This document shows, in pieces, positions 1 through 7,806 of a stretch of DNA of 64,000 bases. Under the pieces are notes generated by a model, which saw only the letters and a program-made list of their open reading frames with translations, was not told where the DNA came from and made no database searches. This stretch comes from Lachnospiraceae bacterium EP-SM-12S-S03 (lineage in GTDB: Bacteria > Bacillota > Clostridia > Lachnospirales > Lachnospiraceae), in contig JAJBSL010000010.1 of NCBI GenBank assembly GCA_020540725.1, positions 21,406 through 85,405 on the forward strand. The letters run 5' to 3'. A program made the position numbers and the translations under genes. Positions within the stretch are counted from its first letter, which is position 1, and every line of letters begins with the position of its first letter.

Positions 1-190
1 ATGAAAAACGTTTAAAAAAACGGAATTTTTAGTCGAAGTCCAACAATCATAAATAACATTGTTTAAATACGACTGTTGTCTTCATTTCTTTCATTTGATA
101 CGTTTAGTATAACGGATGATTATGAGGAAACTGTGTCAGAATTAGAAAGGAATTATTAAAATTCTAAAGATTTCCATAAGAAGTCCGAAA

Positions 191-217
191 GAGGGAGTGT
201 ACTTAGTACATTCCCTC
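191..217 (-). terminator. Hairpin at the end of the fRMsr gene
   Basis: An 11-bp stem (one G-T pair) with a 5-nt loop overlaps the last codons of the minus-strand gene. Only a short, mixed T stretch follows it on the minus strand, so it may be a weak terminator. The 190 bases to its left hold no gene I can support. Confidence 0.45.
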
Positions 218-685
218 TAATACGTTCACGATTTCGGCGAGTCCGTCTCTGTCTTCTTCATCAAATCTTGCAAGAACCGGACTATCGATATCCAAAACTC
301 CGATTACTTTTCCATTTGCGTGGATTGGGATTACGATTTCCGAGTTGGAGGCAGAATCGCAGGCGATATGTCCCGGAAATTCATGTACATTTTTGACAAG
401 CTGAATTTCATCTTTGGCGACCGCAGTTCCGCACACCCCATTTCCGGACTTGATTTCCACACAGGCAGGATTGCCTTGAAATGGTCCAAGAACAAGGATA
501 TCTCCTTCTAAGAAATAAAATCCAACCCAGTTGATTTCTTTTAGTGCACTATTCAGAAGGGCCGAAGCATTTGCCAGGTTGGCGGTAAGGTACGGAACTC
601 CGTCAATGAGTGCAGTGAGTTGTGTTTTCAGCAAACGGTACATGAGCGGCTTTTCTGCCGGATAAGTGGTAGGTTTGAATGCCAT
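203..685 (-). CDS. msrC: Free methionine-(R)-sulfoxide reductase, GAF domain
   Basis: A 160-residue single-domain GAF protein. It probably reduces free L-methionine-(R)-sulfoxide in the cytoplasm using thioredoxin. The three family cysteines are present at residues 75, 85 and 109; their spacing of 10 and 24 equals that of the E. coli enzyme (84, 94, 118). The GVCGTA, HIACDSAS and GVLDIDSP segments are typical. Length is normal for the family. It is transcribed away from the PadR cassette, so it is probably a single-gene unit. A protein-repair enzyme (msrA) and a likely redox selenoprotein lie about 7 kb away, but nothing shows they are co-regulated. Confidence 0.9.
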   Translation of the reverse strand: MAFKPTTYPAEKPLMYRLLKTQLTALIDGVPYLTANLANASALLNSALKEINWVGFYFLEGDILVLGPFQGNPACVEIKSGNGVCGTAVAKDEIQLVKNVHEFPGHIACDSASNSEIVIPIHANGKVIGVLDIDSPVLARFDEEDRDGLAEIVNVLEGMY

Positions 686-757
686 ATGTATTCCTCCGTA
701 AAATTATGATTTTTTATGAAATGATTATAACAGATAACAGGAATGATGAAAATAGTC

Positions 758-786
758 TTGACATATATAGGCAGACTATGTATTAT
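758..786 (+). promoter_or_regulatory. Sigma-A promoter of the PadR cassette
   Basis: TTGACA at 758-763 and TATTAT at 781-786 are separated by exactly 17 bases, a near-consensus vegetative promoter. The surrounding bases contain repeated TATATAG/CTATATA half-sites (about 764-801), which could be where the PadR protein binds to repress itself. That binding is inferred. Confidence 0.75.
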
Positions 787-817
787 ATAGGATAACTATA
801 TAAGAGGAGGAAAAACT

Positions 818-1150
818 ATGGCAGTTGACAAAACATTAATATCAGGAAGTGTTACCATGCTTCTGTTGAAATTGTTATCAAAGAAAGATATGTACGGATA
901 TGAAATGATATCTACATTAAGAGAGAGATCGAATCATGTATTTGAGCTAAAAGCGGGCTCATTATATCCTCTCTTGCACAGTATGGAGGAAAAAGATCTG
1001 GTGACAGCTTATGAGCAGGAAGTGCTTGGAAAAGTAAGAAAGTATTACCGTTTGACAAAAGAAGGAAAGAAGGTCCTGAAAAACAAAGAAGAAGAGTGGA
1101 AAGAATATACGCAGGCGGTAGCTGATGTGATGGTGATACTGGGGGTGTAG
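818..1150 (+). CDS. PadR family transcriptional regulator
   Basis: A 110-residue PadR-type winged-helix repressor. The helix-turn-helix and wing are visible around KKDMYGYEMISTL, KAGSLYPLLHSME and RKYYRLTKEGKKVL. The gene follows a GAGGAGG ribosome site and sits 3 bases before a membrane protein gene with an HAAS (permease prefix) domain, the usual clostridial arrangement in which PadR controls the membrane partner. Palindromic TATATAG sequences in its promoter suggest autoregulation. The signal it senses is unknown. Confidence 0.9.
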   Translation: MAVDKTLISGSVTMLLLKLLSKKDMYGYEMISTLRERSNHVFELKAGSLYPLLHSMEEKDLVTAYEQEVLGKVRKYYRLTKEGKKVLKNKEEEWKEYTQAVADVMVILGV

Positions 1151-1153
1151 GAT

Positions 1154-2497
1154 ATGGAAGAATATTTAGAGACTTTACTTGAACAGATTCGTTGTAAAAA
1201 AGCCCATGATCTCGTGCGTCGGGAAATAGAAGGCCATATGGAAGAGCAGATCAGTGAAAATATGGCAGAAGGAATGACACGGAAGGAAGCCGTAGAAGCT
1301 GCGGTGAAAGATATGGGAGATCCGGTAGCAACGGGGGTGGAGTTGGATCGGATCCATCGGCCTCAAGTGGAGTGGAGACTTGTGCTGGTGGTTGCAGGAC
1401 TCACTCTCTTTAGTTTGATTGCGCACTATTTTATGGCGCGTGATTGCCAGGCTATGGGAAATTATTCCTGGAAGAGCGAACTGATAGTTAGTGTATTGGG
1501 GCTGATACTGATGGGATTTGTGTATAGACTGGATTATACATGGATCGGTCAGTATGCAAAATGGATTGGGGGAATTTTCTGTGGAAGTATGTTGGGGAGC
1601 ATATGGTTGGCAAGACCGATTCATGGAGCAAGGGCTTATGTGAATTTCGGTTGGACAAGTATTTCTACGGTATTGATTTTGCATTTATTTGTTCCGATTT
1701 ATGGAGCGATTTTATTCCAATATCGTGGGACGGGAAAACAGGGACTTTTAAAGTCTGTTCTGTGGATCATAATGCCCGTAAGTCTTGCGTTCGGAATACC
1801 CAATATCGGCTTGGCTATGATGATGGGAGTTGTTTTGTCAGCTTTGTTGTCCATTGCTGTATGGAAAGGGTGGTTTCAGATTTCCAAAAAGAGATTTCTA
1901 TTTCTGTACTAGGGTAGCCTTCTTATTTTACCGCTGCTCCTGTTTGAAATACTTTTGAAATTTTCGCTATTTCAAAATTCAAAAAATATGAATCTGCAGT
2001 TTTATTTGGGAGATTTACCGAATGGAATTTACTCAGCACAAGAGTTACTTACAAAGATGATAACGGGAAGTCACTGGATTGGAAGTACACATCTGGAGGA
2101 TTTGGAACAATTACCGTCTGTAGTTCATACGTATGTGTTAACATCTATGGCAGCATATTATGGAGTAGTTATAGCAATTGTGGCAGTTGGAATCCTTCTT
2201 TTTATGACCGCCAAGATTTTTTCCATTGCAAATCATCAGAAAAATCAACTTGGTCAGATGATGGGATATGGATGCGGATTTGTCTTTCTGAGTTTGATTG
2301 TTTCGAATGTAGCGATGAACCTTGGAGTTACTGTTTGGTCATATGGAGATTTACCATTTTTATCAGCCAGTGGAAGCACAGCATTGGTATCTTACCTTTT
2401 GATGGGAATTGTACTCAGTACTTACCGGTATAAAAATATTTTGCCTTGCCATTCAAAGAAGAAAAGAAAGGTTAAAATCAGAATAGAAGAAGCATAA
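1154..2497 (+). pseudogene. HAAS-FtsW/RodA-like membrane protein interrupted by in-frame TAG
   Basis: One reading frame of 448 codons carries an amber stop at 1910-1912 (codon 253). Upstream: an N-terminal HAAS/permease-prefix helix domain (about residues 1-70) and several hydrophobic segments. Downstream, with no frame change, the frame resumes as more membrane segments ending in LPFLSASGS and GIVLSTYR, which match the C-terminal signature of the FtsW/RodA/SpoVE family. The combined length is about right for HAAS-FtsW proteins found next to PadR in clostridia. The second half has only a TTG (1955) as a possible separate start, with no good ribosome site. It is therefore most likely a gene inactivated by one nonsense mutation. 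A sequencing error or readthrough cannot be excluded. Confidence 0.75.
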
Positions 2498-2507
2498 GAA
2501 ATTTTTG

Positions 2508-2538
2508 AAATGGCATGGTCTTGGGGGCCGTGCCATTT
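2508..2538 (+). terminator. Stem-loop after the PadR-HAAS cassette
   Basis: An 11-bp stem (AAATGGCATGG / CCGTGCCATTT, one G-T pair) closes a 9-nt loop 10 bases after the preceding stop codon. No clear T run follows, so termination strength is uncertain. Confidence 0.5.
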
Positions 2539-2667
2539 GTGCGAGTGTAAGGTGAAAAACACTTGGTTGAAAATTCCTTGTAAGGCTTGAGAAAAGTAGT
2601 TGCACAGCAGGGCGGAAGCGTGTAACATATGAGATATGAGAACTTTCAGCAAAAGAGGAGAAAATAG

Positions 2668-3300
2668 ATGACGAAAAAACAGTTGGCACTTGAAGTGATC
2701 GAGCGTTTGAAAAAGGAATATCCGGATGCAGATTGTACTCTTGATTATGATCAGGCATGGAAACTATTGGTGAGTGTCCGGCTTGCAGCACAGTGCACGG
2801 ATGAACGCGTCAATATTATTGTGGAAAAACTGTATGAGAGATTTCCGGATGTAGAGTCTCTTGCCAATGCCGATGTGGATGAGATAGAGGCGATTGTAAG
2901 ACCGTGTGGGCTTGGGAAAAGTAAGGCCCGGGATATCAGTGCATGTATGAAAATATTAAGAGATAAATATGATTGCCAGATTCCGAAGACATTTGACGAG
3001 TTACTGGCACTTCCTGGGGTGGGGAGAAAGAGCGCGAATCTGATCATGGGGGATGTATTCGGGCAGCCTGCAATTGTAACAGATACGCATTGTATCCGTC
3101 TTACAAACCGAATCGGCCTTGTGGATGGAATAAAAGAACCGAAGAAAGTAGAGATGGCATTGTGGAAGATCATTCCGCCGGAGGAAGGAAGCGATTTCTG
3201 CCATAGGCTTGTATATCATGGAAGAGAAGTCTGTACGGCAAGAACAACACCATATTGCGAGAAATGTTGTCTTGCAGATATTTGTAAGAAAAGAATTTAG
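2668..3300 (+). CDS. nth: Endonuclease III (DNA glycosylase/AP lyase)
   Basis: A 210-residue HhH-GPD DNA glycosylase that removes oxidised pyrimidines and cleaves the abasic site. The helix-hairpin-helix LPGVGRKSAN contains the catalytic lysine (Lys121), and the catalytic aspartate is Asp139 in VTDTH. The C-terminal [4Fe-4S] cluster cysteines are 189, 197, 200 and 206. Their spacing is C-x7-C-x2-C-x5-C, one residue longer in the first gap than in E. coli Nth. A good ribosome site (GAGGAG) precedes the ATG. The downstream small gene and parvulin are close and may be co-transcribed. Confidence 0.95.
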   Translation: MTKKQLALEVIERLKKEYPDADCTLDYDQAWKLLVSVRLAAQCTDERVNIIVEKLYERFPDVESLANADVDEIEAIVRPCGLGKSKARDISACMKILRDKYDCQIPKTFDELLALPGVGRKSANLIMGDVFGQPAIVTDTHCIRLTNRIGLVDGIKEPKKVEMALWKIIPPEEGSDFCHRLVYHGREVCTARTTPYCEKCCLADICKKRI

Positions 3301-3339
3301 TGAATCAGAGACTGTGGTTTAACAGGAGTGGGAAAAACT

Positions 3340-3513
3340 ATGTTGAAATGTGAGTATATCGTAGAGCGAATTGATGGTGATTATGCCATGTTGCGCAGAG
3401 TGGATGAGCCGGATGCTGAACTTAAGATGACAGCAAGAGCGTTACTTCCGCCGGAGATTACAGAGGGAACAAGGCTTCTGTATGAAATGATGCAGTATGA
3501 AATTATAAAATAG
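3340..3513 (+). CDS. Small DUF3006-like protein
   Basis: A 57-residue protein starting at an ATG 11 bases after AGGAG. An in-frame GTG at 3328 overlaps that ribosome site and is less likely. The pattern 'YIVERIDGDYAML..V......LLPPEITEGTRLLYEM' resembles the small DUF3006 beta-barrel family (a strand pair, acidic turn, then LP-x-EG). Function is unknown. It lies between nth and the parvulin gene, 18 bases before the latter, so it is probably part of the same transcript. Confidence 0.6.
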   Translation: MLKCEYIVERIDGDYAMLRRVDEPDAELKMTARALLPPEITEGTRLLYEMMQYEIIK

Positions 3514-3531
3514 TATAAAGGAGAAAACAAA

Positions 3532-4266
3532 ATGAGCAAAGAAGTTTTGGCAACAGTAGCAGGAAGAGAGGTTACACAGGAGGAATTTGATGCATTTTTG
3601 GCAAGCGTTCCGAAGGAACAGCAGGCATATATCAGTAATCCGAAATTCAGAGAACATTGTTTGGATCAGTTGACATCTTTACATATGTTTGCGCAGATGG
3701 GAGAGGACTTAAACCTGGATGAGACAGAAGATTTCAAAAAAGCTTATGAGAATGCAAAAAGGGATATTCTTGCACAGATGGCAATGAGAGAAACTCTGAA
3801 AGATGTCACTGTAACAGAAGAGGAATTGAAAACTTTCTATGATCAGAACCAGCAGCAGTTTAAAAAGGGTGAAACGGTAAATGCAAAGCATATCCTTACA
3901 GACTCTGAAGAGAAATGTCATGATATTTTAGAAGAAATTGTAAAAGGTGAAAAGACATTTGAGGATGCAGCAAAAGAATTTTCTACATGTCCGTCAAAGG
4001 AACGAGGTGGAGATCTTGGAGAATTTGGAAAAGGGCAGATGGTAAAAGAATTCGAAGATGCGGCATTTTCCGCAGAAATCGGTCATGTGGTTGGGCCGGT
4101 AAAAACCCAGTTTGGCTATCATCTCATCAAAGTTGAGAAGAAAAATGAGGCTTCTGTGGTAAGCTTTGAACAGATTAAAGAGAACTTGAGAACAAATTTA
4201 TTACAGCAGAAACAAAGCACTGCGTATAATCAAAAGGTAGAAGAATTAAAAAAGAAATATATGTAA
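3532..4266 (+). CDS. Parvulin-type peptidyl-prolyl isomerase (PpiC/SurA-like)
   Basis: A 244-residue protein with an N-terminal helical region (about 1-110) and one parvulin domain (about 112-205) marked by KHILTDSEEKCHDI, FEDAAKEFSTCPS, GGDLGEFGKGQMV and VKTQFGYHLIKV. It catalyses proline cis-trans isomerisation or acts as a chaperone. No signal peptide or lipobox is visible, so unlike PrsA it is predicted to be cytoplasmic. A strong ribosome site precedes the ATG. The gene ends two bases before a long perfect palindrome that could act as its terminator. Confidence 0.88.
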   Translation: MSKEVLATVAGREVTQEEFDAFLASVPKEQQAYISNPKFREHCLDQLTSLHMFAQMGEDLNLDETEDFKKAYENAKRDILAQMAMRETLKDVTVTEEELKTFYDQNQQQFKKGETVNAKHILTDSEEKCHDILEEIVKGEKTFEDAAKEFSTCPSKERGGDLGEFGKGQMVKEFEDAAFSAEIGHVVGPVKTQFGYHLIKVEKKNEASVVSFEQIKENLRTNLLQQKQSTAYNQKVEELKKKYM

Positions 4267-4267
4267 C

Positions 4268-4312
4268 CAATTGGGGACGTAGCAAAATGTGACTTTGCTA
4301 CGTCCCCAATTG
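4268..4312. repeat. GGGGACGTAG palindrome, copy A
   Basis: A perfect 19-bp stem (CAATTGGGGACGTAGCAAA and its complement) around the 7-nt loop ATGTGAC. It is one of four related palindromes in this window (also 4560, 11176 and 11777). All share the core TTGGGGACGTAG...CTACGTCCCCAA. It resembles REP-type palindromes carrying a GTAG tetranucleotide. It could also terminate the parvulin transcript. Confidence 0.85.
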
Positions 4313-4559
4313 AGTTTTGTGGTGTCCCTAATTGCAAATAGCTCTGTCCCTTTTTGAAGTTAAAAAAAGGGTAATTGTAGCTTCCAGTGCTCTTTGGGAT
4401 TTTAGCGAAAGAAAAAAGATATGTGCGAAAACTGGAATCTTAAAATAGAGAATTGGATATAAAAAATGCTTGGAAATAGTGGATTTTTGAAATTGCTTTA
4501 TGATAAAATGAATAAAAAGGGACAGGGCTCTAAACAAAAAGGGACATATCATTTTTAAA
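4313..4559. repeat. Non-coding segment between palindromes A and B with GGGACAG inverted repeats
   Basis: No convincing gene is present. The left edge carries TGTCCCT...GCTCTGTCCCTTTTTG (4323-4355) and the right edge carries the inverted counterpart AAAAAGGGACAGGGC...AAAAAGGGACATATC (4514-4550). The segment with hairpins A and B thus forms a symmetrical unit of about 330 bp. This looks like a non-autonomous repeat element, similar in layout to a REP doublet. The AT-rich core shows no similarity I recognise. Confidence 0.6.
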
Positions 4560-4598
4560 TTGGGGACGTAGCATAATGTCATTTTACTACGTCCCCAA
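4560..4598. repeat. GGGGACGTAG palindrome, copy B (imperfect)
   Basis: An 18-bp stem with two mismatches around the loop GTC, ending 20 bases before the start codon of the next gene. It has the same core as the other three palindromes, but its 5' arm reads GTAGCATAAT against GTAGTAAAAT in the complement of its 3' arm. It lies between any upstream promoter and the pRiA4b-like gene, so it could affect that gene's expression. Confidence 0.8.
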
Positions 4599-4617
4599 CA
4601 GTGAAAGGAAAGATATT

Positions 4618-6384
4618 ATGAAAGCATATCAGTTGAAAATACAGATTCAGAATTCGCATCCACCTATATGGAGAAGGATTATAGTACCGGCAGGTTTATC
4701 GTTTTCACAATTAAGTATCCTGCTCAATGAAGCGATGGGCTGGTGTGGCTATCATCTTACCAGTTTTGAATTTTATCACCAGAAGATTCGCATTGAAGAA
4801 AACCTGGAAGAGTACGACATGTGGGGATGGGACGAATATGAAATGTTGGAAGCCGGGGAGACGCTGATAGATGAATTTCTGGATGACGAACAGTGGTTTA
4901 CATATATTTATGATTTTGGCGATTATTGGAAGCATCGGGTTACTATCGAGAAAGTGCTGACAGACTATGAGAATCATTATGCGCAGGTTCTGAAATATAA
5001 AGGTGATACGCCATATGAAGATTGTGGTGGGCTTTCAGGATATTATGAGTTGTTGGAAATATTGGACGATCCGAAAAATCCAGAATATAAAGAAATGAAG
5101 GAATGGACAAAGAATCATTTTACAGAAGAATTTGATCTGGAGAGGGTAAATGCGAAGTTGCGCTCATTATATTTGAGCGATAAAGTAAGTGGTCCGATGA
5201 CACAAAAGGAGATTTATGAAGAAATCTTAACGAAATCTTGTCCGTTTAGAAAAATAGATGTAGAAGCGGATTTACCATTTACAGATACGAAGGATTGGGA
5301 AAAATCGGGAGACGAAGTGGAATGGACGTTTCGTGATATGGAAAATGGTGTAAAAAATATTACACTACGAGAGATTTTAGAAGAATGTACGAAAAAAGAA
5401 CTCGTTGAAACAGCAAAAATTTTACATTTATCGGGGTATTCAAATTTAAAAAAAGAGAAACTGATCGAGCATTTGTGTGTAGATTTGTTGGATAGAGATG
5501 TAATGCGGAAATATTTTCGGTTTCTTAGCAAGTGTGAGATAGAGCTTTTGGAAGGCAAAGAAAATCATGTGGAGATTGAGTTTCAGTATGAAGGATATGA
5601 TACATTGCTTGCAGTTGGTTATGCGTTATATCAAAGTGATTGGGCAAAGGGATATGTGGTCATTCCGGAGGAAGTGAAGAAAGCATATTTCCGGAATTGT
5701 GATGATGAATGGAAAAAGGAAGCTGTGTGTGCGAAAGAATTATTGATGTATCTAAACTGTGCAGCAGAAATATATGGTGTTTGTCCGATGAAGAAAGCGT
5801 TGGAATTATATCAGAGAGATACCGGGAAAATAGAAAATGAGTTCGGAATGATTCGATTTTATGAAGATGTTCCGGAGAATAAAAAGTTATTTTATATAAA
5901 TGAAGCGAAAATTGTATTGAAAATGATTGGTGAGAAAAGCATGATCCAAGAAATTTTGTCTATGCACAAAAATTTTGATTATTATGATCCAACTATGGAG
6001 GAGATACAACTTCTTGGAACAAAGGGCTATTTTTTATTTGATCGAGAATTGAATCAATTAAAGAAATTCTTTTTAAAGCATGGCGAAGAAACGACAGAGG
6101 ATGCAGAAGATCTTTGTAAGCGAGTCCAGTTTTTATTCCGCATCGGGGGACAGATTGATGATGTTATGGGAATGCTGGAAGAGTGCTTTATGGGATTTGA
6201 AGAAGTTGTTATGAATCAAAAACAAATGAACGCACTTTTGGAAAAGTTGTTTCAGGTAATGCAAACAACGAGAACCTTTGTATTACGTGGACATTCGCCA
6301 ATGGAAGTTATGCCGGAAATAGCAAAAGTAGTGGAAAAACAAAAAAGTGAAAATAATGTTATTCCATTTCCAAGAAAACAGTAA
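4618..6384 (+). CDS. pRiA4b ORF-3-like protein with SAP/Rho-N-like segment
   Basis: A 588-residue protein. Residues 1-170 match the plasmid pRiA4b ORF-3 family: YQLKIQI...PPIWRRI, LSILLNEAMGW, FTYIYDFGDYWKHRVTIE, and an acidic, aromatic-rich core. Residues about 249-285 (LREILEECTKKELVETAK ... KKEKLIEHL) resemble the small helix-extended-helix fold of SAP or Rho N-terminal domains, which often bind nucleic acid. The remaining 300 residues are helical, acidic and unrecognised. The ATG at 4618 follows AAAGGAAAG. An upstream in-frame ATG at 4576 lies inside the palindrome and is rejected. Function is unknown; the family is found on plasmids and in genomes. Confidence 0.75.
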   Translation: MKAYQLKIQIQNSHPPIWRRIIVPAGLSFSQLSILLNEAMGWCGYHLTSFEFYHQKIRIEENLEEYDMWGWDEYEMLEAGETLIDEFLDDEQWFTYIYDFGDYWKHRVTIEKVLTDYENHYAQVLKYKGDTPYEDCGGLSGYYELLEILDDPKNPEYKEMKEWTKNHFTEEFDLERVNAKLRSLYLSDKVSGPMTQKEIYEEILTKSCPFRKIDVEADLPFTDTKDWEKSGDEVEWTFRDMENGVKNITLREILEECTKKELVETAKILHLSGYSNLKKEKLIEHLCVDLLDRDVMRKYFRFLSKCEIELLEGKENHVEIEFQYEGYDTLLAVGYALYQSDWAKGYVVIPEEVKKAYFRNCDDEWKKEAVCAKELLMYLNCAAEIYGVCPMKKALELYQRDTGKIENEFGMIRFYEDVPENKKLFYINEAKIVLKMIGEKSMIQEILSMHKNFDYYDPTMEEIQLLGTKGYFLFDRELNQLKKFFLKHGEETTEDAEDLCKRVQFLFRIGGQIDDVMGMLEECFMGFEEVVMNQKQMNALLEKLFQVMQTTRTFVLRGHSPMEVMPEIAKVVEKQKSENNVIPFPRKQ

Positions 6385-6519
6385 GAGGGAGCCGGTGTAG
6401 GTGTGTTAGCATATGTGGTGAGATGTTACAATTCATTCAAGAAGGTAAAAATGATACAATACTGTTGATTTTCCATACCTTTAAGCCGTAAATGAAATGG
6501 TTGGTCAGGAGCATATATT

Positions 6520-7452
6520 ATGATTATTCATACAGGAAGTCGGACGGATATTCCGGCATATTATAGCAGGTGGTTTTACAACAGAATAAAAGAAGGATAT
6601 GTTCTTGTGAGAAATCCCTACTATCCGGAGCAGGTGATCGGCTATCAGTTAAACCCTAAAGTGGTTGATGCCATTTGTTTCTGTACAAAAAATCCAGAAC
6701 CTATGCTTGACCGACTACATGAAATCTGTGAATTTCAACAAATCTGGTTCGTGACGATCACTCCGTATGGAAAAGAAGTGGAACCGTATGTTCCGGATAA
6801 AGAAAAAGTCATGAATTCACTGAAAAGGCTTTCAAAAGAAATAGGTGCACGCAGGGTGCACTGGAGATATGATCCCGTATTTATTCATGAAAAATATACG
6901 GTGGATTTTCATATACAATGTTTTGAAAAAATGGCAAAAAACTTAAGCGGATATGTAAGTTCAGCAGTGATAAGTTTTATAGATTTGTATCAAAAGACAA
7001 AGAAAAATTTCCCAAATGTGAGAGTGGTAACAAGAAAAGAGCAGGAAATTTTAATGGAAGCTTTCGCAAAAACAGGGGAGAAATACGGAATAGCGATAAG
7101 AACTTGTTGTGAAAATAAAGAATTTGCGAAATATGGGGTAGATGTATCCGGATGTATGACGCAGCAGGTAATGGAAAAATCCCTGGGATATTTGTTAAAA
7201 GTGCCAAAAAGCAAATCGGTAAGGCAGGAATGTAACTGCCTTCTTGGAAATGACATCGGTATGTACAATACGTGTGGTCATGGTTGCCTTTACTGTTATG
7301 CGAATTACGACAGAAAGACGGTATGCATAAATATGAAACAACATGATCCGGAATCCCCGCTTTTGGTAGGAGTACCAAAAGCCGAAGAAAAAATAAGCTG
7401 GTCAAAACAGGAATCCTATTGTGATGGACAGTTATGTTTCGATTTATTCTAA
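6520..7452 (+). CDS. DUF1848 family protein with C-terminal cysteine motif
   Basis: A 310-residue protein matching DUF1848: N-terminal IHTGSRTDIPAYYSRWF, CFCTKNPEPML, WFVTITPYG, HWRYDPVF. The C-terminal section has CNCLLGNDIGMYNTCGHGCLYCYAN, where the final CxxxCxxC resembles the iron-sulfur ligand pattern of radical SAM enzymes but sits at the opposite end of the protein from usual. Chemistry is unknown; a metal or Fe-S centre is inferred from the cysteines. Spacing of 135 bases from the previous gene suggests its own promoter. No operon partner is clear. Confidence 0.85.
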   Translation: MIIHTGSRTDIPAYYSRWFYNRIKEGYVLVRNPYYPEQVIGYQLNPKVVDAICFCTKNPEPMLDRLHEICEFQQIWFVTITPYGKEVEPYVPDKEKVMNSLKRLSKEIGARRVHWRYDPVFIHEKYTVDFHIQCFEKMAKNLSGYVSSAVISFIDLYQKTKKNFPNVRVVTRKEQEILMEAFAKTGEKYGIAIRTCCENKEFAKYGVDVSGCMTQQVMEKSLGYLLKVPKSKSVRQECNCLLGNDIGMYNTCGHGCLYCYANYDRKTVCINMKQHDPESPLLVGVPKAEEKISWSKQESYCDGQLCFDLF

Positions 7453-7477
7453 CGTGGAGATTCCGGTTTTTGTTATG

Positions 7478-7774
7478 TTATGCAGAATAAATTCCGGCTA
7501 CAGTAATTCTCTTGATAAAACGCGATAGGCCCAGGGTTACGGTTTCTTCTGTACGCTCTGGGATGCGGCGGATAAATGCGTGGCCAAGCTCGTGATCGAT
7601 TTGCTGAAAACCATCATTTTTCAATACCGTTGCTTCGTCTGTGTCGACAAATCTTGCCGATACCTCTAAACGAGAACCGCCTCATGTATGGCACATCATA
7701 GATGTAATTAAAATGTCTTTGAATTTATTTTCCTTCATGTAATCTTTTAATCGTTGGTCTAATTGTATCTTCAT
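7478..7774 (-). CDS. Probable small selenoprotein, CxxU motif (TGA codon 31)
   Basis: A 98-codon frame on the minus strand, ATG at 7774 to TAA at 7478, is open except for a TGA at 7684-7682 (codon 31). The residues around it read SMMCHTUGGSRLEV, a CxxU redox-type motif if TGA is selenocysteine. A ribosome site GGAG lies 8 bases before the ATG, and a TATACT -10 lies at 7806-7801. A hairpin 19-41 bases after the TGA fits the bacterial SECIS pattern. The C-terminal part contains HELGH and stays in frame. The protein resembles the small clostridial 'CC/Se motif' (seleno)proteins as I remember them. Alternative: a pseudogene in which a Cys codon became TGA. No Sel genes are in the window. Confidence 0.7.
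7641..7663 (-). promoter_or_regulatory. SECIS-like hairpin downstream of the TGA codon
   Basis: Counting from the base after the TGA, positions 22-27 pair with 33-38 (UCGGCA / UGUCGA, one G-U), closing the 5-nt loop AGAUU. A mismatch and two further pairs (19-41, 20-40) extend it. The loop starts 27 nt after the TGA and has G in its second position. Both match the published bacterial SECIS rules: loop 16-37 nt from UGA and a G among the first two loop bases. A second, nearer stem (bases 3-24) also exists, but its loop is only 10 nt away. Confidence 0.65.
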
Positions 7775-7800
7775 AATAAAATCTCCTTTTGTTTTTTCTC

Positions 7801-7806
7801 AGTATA
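7801..7806 (-). promoter_or_regulatory. -10 element for the selenoprotein gene
   Basis: TATACT on the minus strand, 26 bases upstream of the start codon and 14 bases upstream of the GGAG ribosome site. The matching -35 (CAGAAC at 7829-7824, 17-base spacing) is weak. The divergent msrA gene has its own TATAAT at 7860-7865. Confidence 0.45.

Noticed and set aside
1540..1917. Overlapping ORF of 125 codons in another frame of the FtsW-like gene
   Set aside because: It lies wholly inside the membrane protein frame, has no ribosome site and no recognisable domain. The true frame continues the family pattern.
1900..1960. Frameshift as the cause of the FtsW-like gene split
   Set aside because: Both halves are in the same frame (1154 and 1955 differ by a multiple of three), and translation through the TAG gives continuous hydrophobic sequence. 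It is a stop codon, not an indel.
4576..4618. Longer N-terminus of the pRiA4b-like protein
   Set aside because: The extra codons come from palindrome B and have no ribosome site. The family starts at the MKAYQLKIQI position.
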